A stretch of 27,404 bases of DNA from NCBI GenBank assembly GCA_905397405.1, contig CAJPVJ010000355.1:1-27404 (forward strand), given 5' to 3'. A model generated the notes under the pieces. That model was not told where the DNA came from, made no database searches, and worked only from the letters and a program-made list of their open reading frames with translations. The first letter of the stretch is position 1. The number at the start of each line of letters is the position of its first letter. The position numbers and the translations under genes are program-made. This DNA is from Oppiella nova. Its lineage: Eukaryota > Arthropoda > Arachnida > Sarcoptiformes > Oppiidae. Below are positions 21,470 to 27,404 of the stretch, in pieces.

Positions 21470-21470
<1 letters not shown>

Positions 21471-21789
21471 AGAAAATTAGAAAAATATTTTCAAACTTCA
21501 CTAAAACTGAAATCAAAACACATTTGTCTCATAAAGAGTGAAAAATCTTTACGCGATTTGTTATCATTTGATTTGTTATTTGATTTGATTTCCAATGATT
21601 AACAGGTATTTCAAAAGCAAACGAATCGCACACAACAAACTTGAAATAAAATTTTTTTTGGAAAATTAAATATATCTTTAGATATGCTTTAATTCGACTG
21701 AAATTGAAACCACAAAAATGTAATGAAAAATAGCGATTAAATTCACTGATAATTAATTGTCAAATCAATTGCAAATGCATTACTAATGC

Positions 21790-21810
21790 GAGAGAGAGAG
21801 AGAGAGAGAG
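21790..21810 (+). repeat. (GA)n microsatellite
   Basis: Uninterrupted 21-nt tract. Confidence 0.98.
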
Positions 21811-23840
21811 GTTTCAATAGATGAAATAAATATTTTCTCGTAATTAATGCAATTTTTGTTAAAAATACACTAAATGTATATTTTTATAAATCTTTTTGCC
21901 AAATGATTATTTAATCTTTATATAAAAATAATCAAAAATTAAATTTGTATTTTCGTTTTAAAGGTTTACACTTCATATAATTTTAATTTAAATAAATGTA
22001 TAGTTAATAAAATTATTAAAAGGGAATAAAAAAGCTTTAATTATACGTTTGTATCTCTCACTACACTTTTCATATGACTATATCAATGGTGTTTAATAAT
22101 AAAGTTATGCATAAGTGGAGTGGGATTACAAATATTATAATACAAACACATGACAACTATAGCTAATTATAATGAGTTTTCACTGCATTTCGAGTTTTGT
22201 ATAATAATTCTTGACTCACTTTTGCCCATCAAATAGGATTTTAAATGTCATATTAAATAACATACTATTTAATAACACAGTCTATGATTACTATAGTGTT
22301 TGTGTCAAAAATATGTATGAATTATAATCATATACCGTAGCTTTCATTAACACATTGGGCTGTAGTGATGACCCGGAACACAAATCCTCACAATAAATGT
22401 CTCAAACATTTCATTTTGTGCATCAATTTTAACCAAAACTTTTAAGACAGAAAAAAGAGTTTATTGAATATTATTTGATTTGAATAAAAATCCCATAAAA
22501 ATCTTATTATGATATTCTCGTACATAGTATTTGTATGAATGATTTAAATGCATTTATAAATCATATATTTATTTGTATTATTTTTTGTATCACCATATAT
22601 ATCGCAATGTCTACTAATATAATGCTATTCTGCGACATAATCAACAAAAATATCAAAATAATAACTCATTTTGCCGTATAATAAATATTTATTGCCATTC
22701 ATAGGGCTACTCGCTATGCATAACACAATTTCTGTGCAATAAATATGTGATAATCCGGTAATAAAAATGCATAAGAATTATGCGAATACTTATCATAAAT
22801 ACAAATAATAAGCGGAATATATAGTACTTAATAATAATAATACACTCTTTATATACATATCAATAGTGTAGTGATTATTAACAATTTAATAACACTTTTT
22901 GGCTCAATATTTCACTTTTAAATGAGACCTAAAATCATGAGATTCTGTACACATTTGAATACATTACGAAAAAAGCAACAAAATATTTTCAATTTATTTA
23001 AACATTTGAAATAAATTTAAATGTAAATTTAATTTTATATTCAGAAATGCACAATTTTGGCAAATAAATGCTAATGCAATGGATTGATTGATTTAAACTG
23101 TAACACAATGTGATCGCATATAAAACTTATTACATTGGAAATTTATTTAAAATAAAATAAAATATATACTATAATATATTTAGTATAAATTTATTAAATA
23201 CAAATGCGAGGAAGTCATATCACCCTGTGCCCTGTCATTGACACTACGATTAGGTCTGTAAACACATTTCCAATACATAATGATCCCATTAGTTAGTTAT
23301 ATAAATTAATACAACATTTATAATACTTATATAAAATTTTTAACCAGGGTATAAAAATATTAACACATTTATCCATCTTATAGTAAATTCCTTATGCAAT
23401 TTACAAATTGATTCACACAATGCTATAGGCATGGGATGTATATATATAACACATAAAGTGTATGGGAATCGCATTATTCCAGACCAAGGAATTTAATTGG
23501 ACTCAAATCAACACAAACTATATATAACTGTGCGATGAATATATATTTTATACATATATTGTACGCCACGGCAGACACAGGGAAGGGAATGACAGTCTCT
23601 TTCTCTATAATACGATTCCTGAACTCTATGTATAAATATTGAGAGCAATAGTCAGTCGACTCCGACAGAGAAAAATGCTTTTTGTGTTCATATTATTATG
23701 CGATTTATATATACGACTAGTAATGCTCGTCAGGCATAGAGAGAAAAAAATTTGTGACAAAATTATATGAGAGAAATATCTTTGAATTGTCAGTAGATGT
23801 CTAGTGAGGCAACCATCTCTCTGGCCACAGGCATACCAGT

Positions 23841-23841
<1 letters not shown>

Positions 23842-23875
<34 letters not shown>
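23842..23875 (+). repeat. (CT)n microsatellite preceded by CATACCAGTG
   Basis: 34-nt CT tract immediately after CATACCAGTG, the same word that forms the hairpin arm at 3606-3617. Confidence 0.98.
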
Positions 23876-23877
<2 letters not shown>

Positions 23878-24342
23878 CAAAAACTCATATATAAATATGA
23901 TATGATATTATCATTTCAATTACTGGTCGCTTATGTCAGTGCCCTATAAGTTGTTGAGATATAAAGAGGGTATCGAAGCGAACACTAAATTATAATAACG
24001 TTTTTATTGTGGAAATAATTTTTCATTTTTATCTCCAATAAACAAATCACTCGCTTTTATACGTAGGAATCGCTGCACAAAAATCTCGACATAATTGTCA
24101 GAAAAATAATTGAATATAAGTGAACAAAAATTTCATGTGTCGACTAAATCTGATATTTTTATCCCAAAAATGTCATAAATTTGTGTAAATATTTCTATGA
24201 GATTGGAGGAGAGGGAGGGGAAGGCATACAGAATCGATACTTTAATCCATGGCAATAGTATTATATATATGTATTCAATGAATAATACTGTATATATCTT
24301 AAGGCAAAAAACATTGCGTTAAAACTCAGATTAAATGGCTGT

Positions 24343-24715
24343 TTGTACCGTGGGGTCAGGTATATGGTAAGGCATATACATATAGTGTGGTTGGTCTCTG
24401 ACTTTGCCCGTCATATACACATAACAAACCTCTTGTCTGTGTCTCTCTATCAGAGGCATCGACGGGTCGGGTATGTTATATGCTATGCATTGGGCTATAC
24501 ATCGCCTCAAGTGGTGGCGAAGACATGCATTCATACGCTTATAACGAGTGGTTATTCACTTGACTTTCACACACAAACACCACTCCATAGGCCGTACCAC
24601 GAGTGCAATACATATCACATATTATTTGATGTGAAAATCGATTTCAATGGCATATCTATTTTTATTTTCACACAACAAAACAATATATTAGTTGTGTTTC
24701 GTATCAAAAGCCGGT

Positions 24716-24758
<43 letters not shown>

Positions 24759-24771
24759 GGAATTGATATGA
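24343..24771 (+). CDS. Uncertain open frame ending in a GA tract
   Basis: The frame opens at a TTG; the first ATG is at 24364. About 119 codons from that ATG are free of repeat before the Arg-Glu run encoded by the GA tract at 24720. Local G+C is higher than in the flanks. Two similar words, GGGTCAGGTAT (24353) and GGGTCGGGTAT (24464), lie 111 bp (37 codons) apart. The opposite strand is open over 24331-24534 with YHIPDP and YNIPDP at the same two places. I recognise no domain on either strand. It is most likely non-coding sequence with a diverged internal repeat. Confidence 0.12.
24720..24755 (+). repeat. (GA)n microsatellite
   Basis: Uninterrupted 36-nt tract. Confidence 0.99.
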
Positions 24772-26544
24772 ATTTGTTGGAGAAGTCATTATAGTTTTTT
24801 CATCTCTCCTTTCAATATCTCATATCCTATTATATTATTATATCAATAGAAATATAAATGCTTTTTACACGTATATACCGCTCACTGTATATTGTATTGA
24901 GCTGTAAGTGCTATCATATATATAAGTAGGAGAGAGATGACCATCACTTTTGGAAATGGATGTTTGGATTAATATCTCGGGTGCCTCTCATAGCAATCAC
25001 ACACTGACAGACATATCTCTCTAGCCCTACATCCCTGTGCTCTTTGTCCCCCACCTCTTATGACATATGTTGTTGACATTGATTTTAACATTTAGATAAT
25101 GCCATTAGAGATGTGTATAAGAGTTAGACACGAATTGACATATCATTTAAGGTATTAATAGAAAAATATGATAAATATTTTTAATACATAACCGAAAAGG
25201 GACTGGTAGTGAGAAAATAGTTTGCGTTTTTCCTATTTTATTAATACATTGCTATCTATTAATGAGTTTATTATCAACACAATGGTATGGAGAGAAATTG
25301 CTTTTACTTTCACTTGTCTACAGTATTACTGACTTAAATGTATATAATATTTGACATTAATTTTAATCGCGAATTGTTTTTATAGAAAAATTAGCACTCA
25401 TTTTGAATTAACATCAAAGCCTTTACAAGTAGTGAATAAAAACTATTTTATTTCATTATATTTAACACTAACTGCACCTCAACTCCTAATATATTATATT
25501 CAATGAGAATATACTGAAAATATGTTTTATTTTATTATTAAAATGATTTTATTTTATATGTAATCAGAAATAGCACATAAATTGTCGGATTTATTTTTTG
25601 ATTACTTTTATTACTACACTAAAAGTTAATATTAGTTTTGAAAGTCAGGGGTACTGGGGTAGACAGGTTTTTAAATATAATTGTTAATTGTATATAAAAG
25701 TATAATTTTTAAAAGTCAATTGTTTTATCTACCCTTCCCGTTTGGAAATACATATAAACAATAATATTCTGTACAATCGTATAGAGAATCCGGTTTTTGT
25801 TATTGTTTTGTGTATAAACTGTTTGCTATTATTATAAATACTATAATATTTGTGTTATTAGTCTTACTATTATTATTATTATAGCCATTGTTTTGACGGC
25901 TAAACATGTATCTAATCACAGACTTCACGTAAAATGTATGTCTGTCTCGTAGAGGGGAATGGTATACACAGAAGCAGTTATAATAAGTATATTTTATTTA
26001 AATTTTTTACTACACATTTTATTACATACAAAATGAAATAGGGCTCATAATTGTTAAGTGCACTAACAATCAGTGCATTTGTTACACAAATTTATTATCA
26101 CTCGAGTTAGCAGTAATTAATTTATCATAACTTCAATGTCTGTCCATTTATATATCATAAGAGGGTTTAATGAATAGCTATTTTGTCGTATAAATCACCA
26201 CTTATTTCGCTCTCATATACAGTAGTCTTCAGCCATTAAATGATATAAGAGTTAAATAGTTTTGATAAAAAATATTTTTTACTTTTACTGCACTTTCTGT
26301 GAAAGTCATTTATACGCTGTCTATCCATCTCTGAGACACAGAAATGGGATTTTTATTATTAGTTTTGTGTTTAGATTTTCTCCGCCAAAACCAGACAACA
26401 CGAGTGGTCTCTCACTGTTGTTATCATAAGTTTTTATCACAAAATTATTTCAATTATTATTATATTATATCTTTTTTATCCCAACTTTTTTCCATACATA
26501 CAGTAGTGTTGTGTCAGTTCAGCGAACGCTTTAATTACATTAGG

Positions 26545-26546
<2 letters not shown>

Positions 26547-26598
<52 letters not shown>
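26547..26598 (+). repeat. (CT)n microsatellite, longest in the window
   Basis: Uninterrupted 52-nt TC tract (26 units). Confidence 0.99.
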
Positions 26599-26602
<4 letters not shown>

Positions 26603-27404
26603 TCTCGTCATAAATTTTATCAATTTTAGTTTTGGTCGACCAGTTGTTTCTCCATTAATGCGGTAATCATAATGTTTTTCAATGCAATTATATATCATAT
26701 TTTTGATACGAGAGAAGTTGATGTCAATGTGTTTCTATATGTAATAATTATATAAGAATTCTGTGTATAATTAACTCAAATATATGACTCCACTTACTGT
26801 CCATATGTTACCATTAAAAAAGACAATACACACCGTAGTAATGGAAATGTATTTCTTATAAAATTATTATATTGTATCATATTATTAATTATATTCTGTA
26901 TATAGTTGTTATATTTAAACAAATTAATTATAATTATAATTTATAAATATAAGCTTTATATGGCGACAAAAATTGCCAACTACTGTAATTCATATAATAA
27001 TTAAAATTGCTTTTTATAATTCAATTATTAACTATGTATTAAATTCATGTTTTTATTCAGTGATTAACCGCAATGAAAATGACGGAAATATTTGCCTACA
27101 ATTCCCTTATCTATTGCTAAAACACTAACAAATAATAGTATAATCATTTGATTTATTCAACAAATAATTATATAATTCAAATCAACTGTACATTTATGAC
27201 AACGACGTGACACAATCCGTACGATAATTACATAATGAAAAATAAGTCTTAATTTTGAAATATTAAAAACTTCTTTGCCTTGTTTTTAATTATGTTTCGC
27301 CACTTATACACACATATAATGTCTTAATTTAAATGTATTCACAGAATATTCTGATGACCGCATAATTGTAGCGCAAAAATATCATTTACTAATGACATAC
27401 CCAT

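Larger units (their letters stand above)
19512..27404. other. AT-rich region without a recognisable gene
   Basis: This is the longest stretch without a duplicated block. It holds GA/CT tracts at 20966-20992, 21439-21469, 21790-21810, 23842-23875, 24720-24755 and 26547-26598. G/C-rich patches lie at 20205-20264, 21107-21140, 23223-23235, 23577-23590, 24205-24225, 25023-25060 and 25951-25966. The part from 26.6 kb to the end is very AT-rich with nothing to note. Two weak coding candidates are listed separately. Confidence 0.7.

Noticed and set aside
7079-24555. Shared 14-mer TAACGAGTGGTTAT at about 7079 and 24542
   Set aside because: It is a single pair with no extension of homology on either side, too little to call a repeat family.
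1-27404. tRNA, rRNA, CRISPR array, bacterial operons or integrated virus
   Set aside because: I found no internal A/B-box pair with a cloverleaf, no rRNA-like conserved stretch, no regularly spaced short repeats with unique spacers, and no polymerase, capsid or integrase-like frame.

Overview
This window is AT-rich (by eye roughly 28-30% G+C) eukaryotic DNA with no gene I can name. There are no operons, no bacterial-style coding density, no rRNA or tRNA signatures, and no recognisable transposase, reverse transcriptase or other conserved protein domain. Long open frames are few. Most of those that exist are AT-rich chance frames or translations of the microsatellite (Arg-Glu or Ser-Leu runs). 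The composition and the abundance of (GA)n/(CT)n tracts suggest a large intergenic or intronic stretch of an invertebrate. A mite or another small arthropod would fit, but the sequence has no diagnostic gene and the taxonomic guess is weak.

The clearest content is repeat structure. (1) There are about 25 perfect or near-perfect GA/CT tracts of 16-52 nt, about one per 1.1 kb, on both strands. (2) There are dispersed, tandem and inverted duplications. Repeat A (about 835 bp) lies at 1-834 and 6044-6881. Repeat B (about 510 bp) lies at 8403-8912 and 10639-11150. Repeat C is a tandem duplication of about 320 bp at 13670-14307. An 85-bp inverted pair lies at 5416-5500/5768-5852. A perfect 125-bp inverted pair lies at 18341-18465/18707-18831. 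A 101-bp unit E occurs once inverted (18607-18707) and twice directly (19256-19356, 19385-19484). (3) The duplications often begin or end at a GA/CT tract.

The most interesting observation is that two separate places, 5768-5977 and 18573-18831, share one architecture: a GA/CT tract, then an inverted copy of a downstream segment, abutting with 0-2 bp of overlap an inverted copy of an upstream segment. This looks like the scar of a double template switch primed at a purine/pyrimidine tract. A recurrent assembly error at these tracts is the main alternative.

Region by region. 1-834 is repeat A copy 1. 835-5415 is AT-rich with GA/CT tracts and a 12-bp hairpin. 5416-5977 is the first inverted-patch cluster, and 6044-6881 is repeat A copy 2. 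6882-11210 holds repeat B twice plus tracts. 11211-13669 has slightly higher G+C around 12.34-12.54 kb and two weak exon-like stretches with good 5' splice-donor consensus. 13670-14307 is tandem repeat C. 14308-18340 is AT-rich with tracts. 18341-19511 is the second inverted-patch cluster. 19512-27404 is AT-rich with tracts and scattered G-rich patches. Across the window, short G-rich patches recur far above what this base composition predicts, especially GGAACGG, often followed by TATG. If they are functional, they are candidate protein-binding sites; this is inference.
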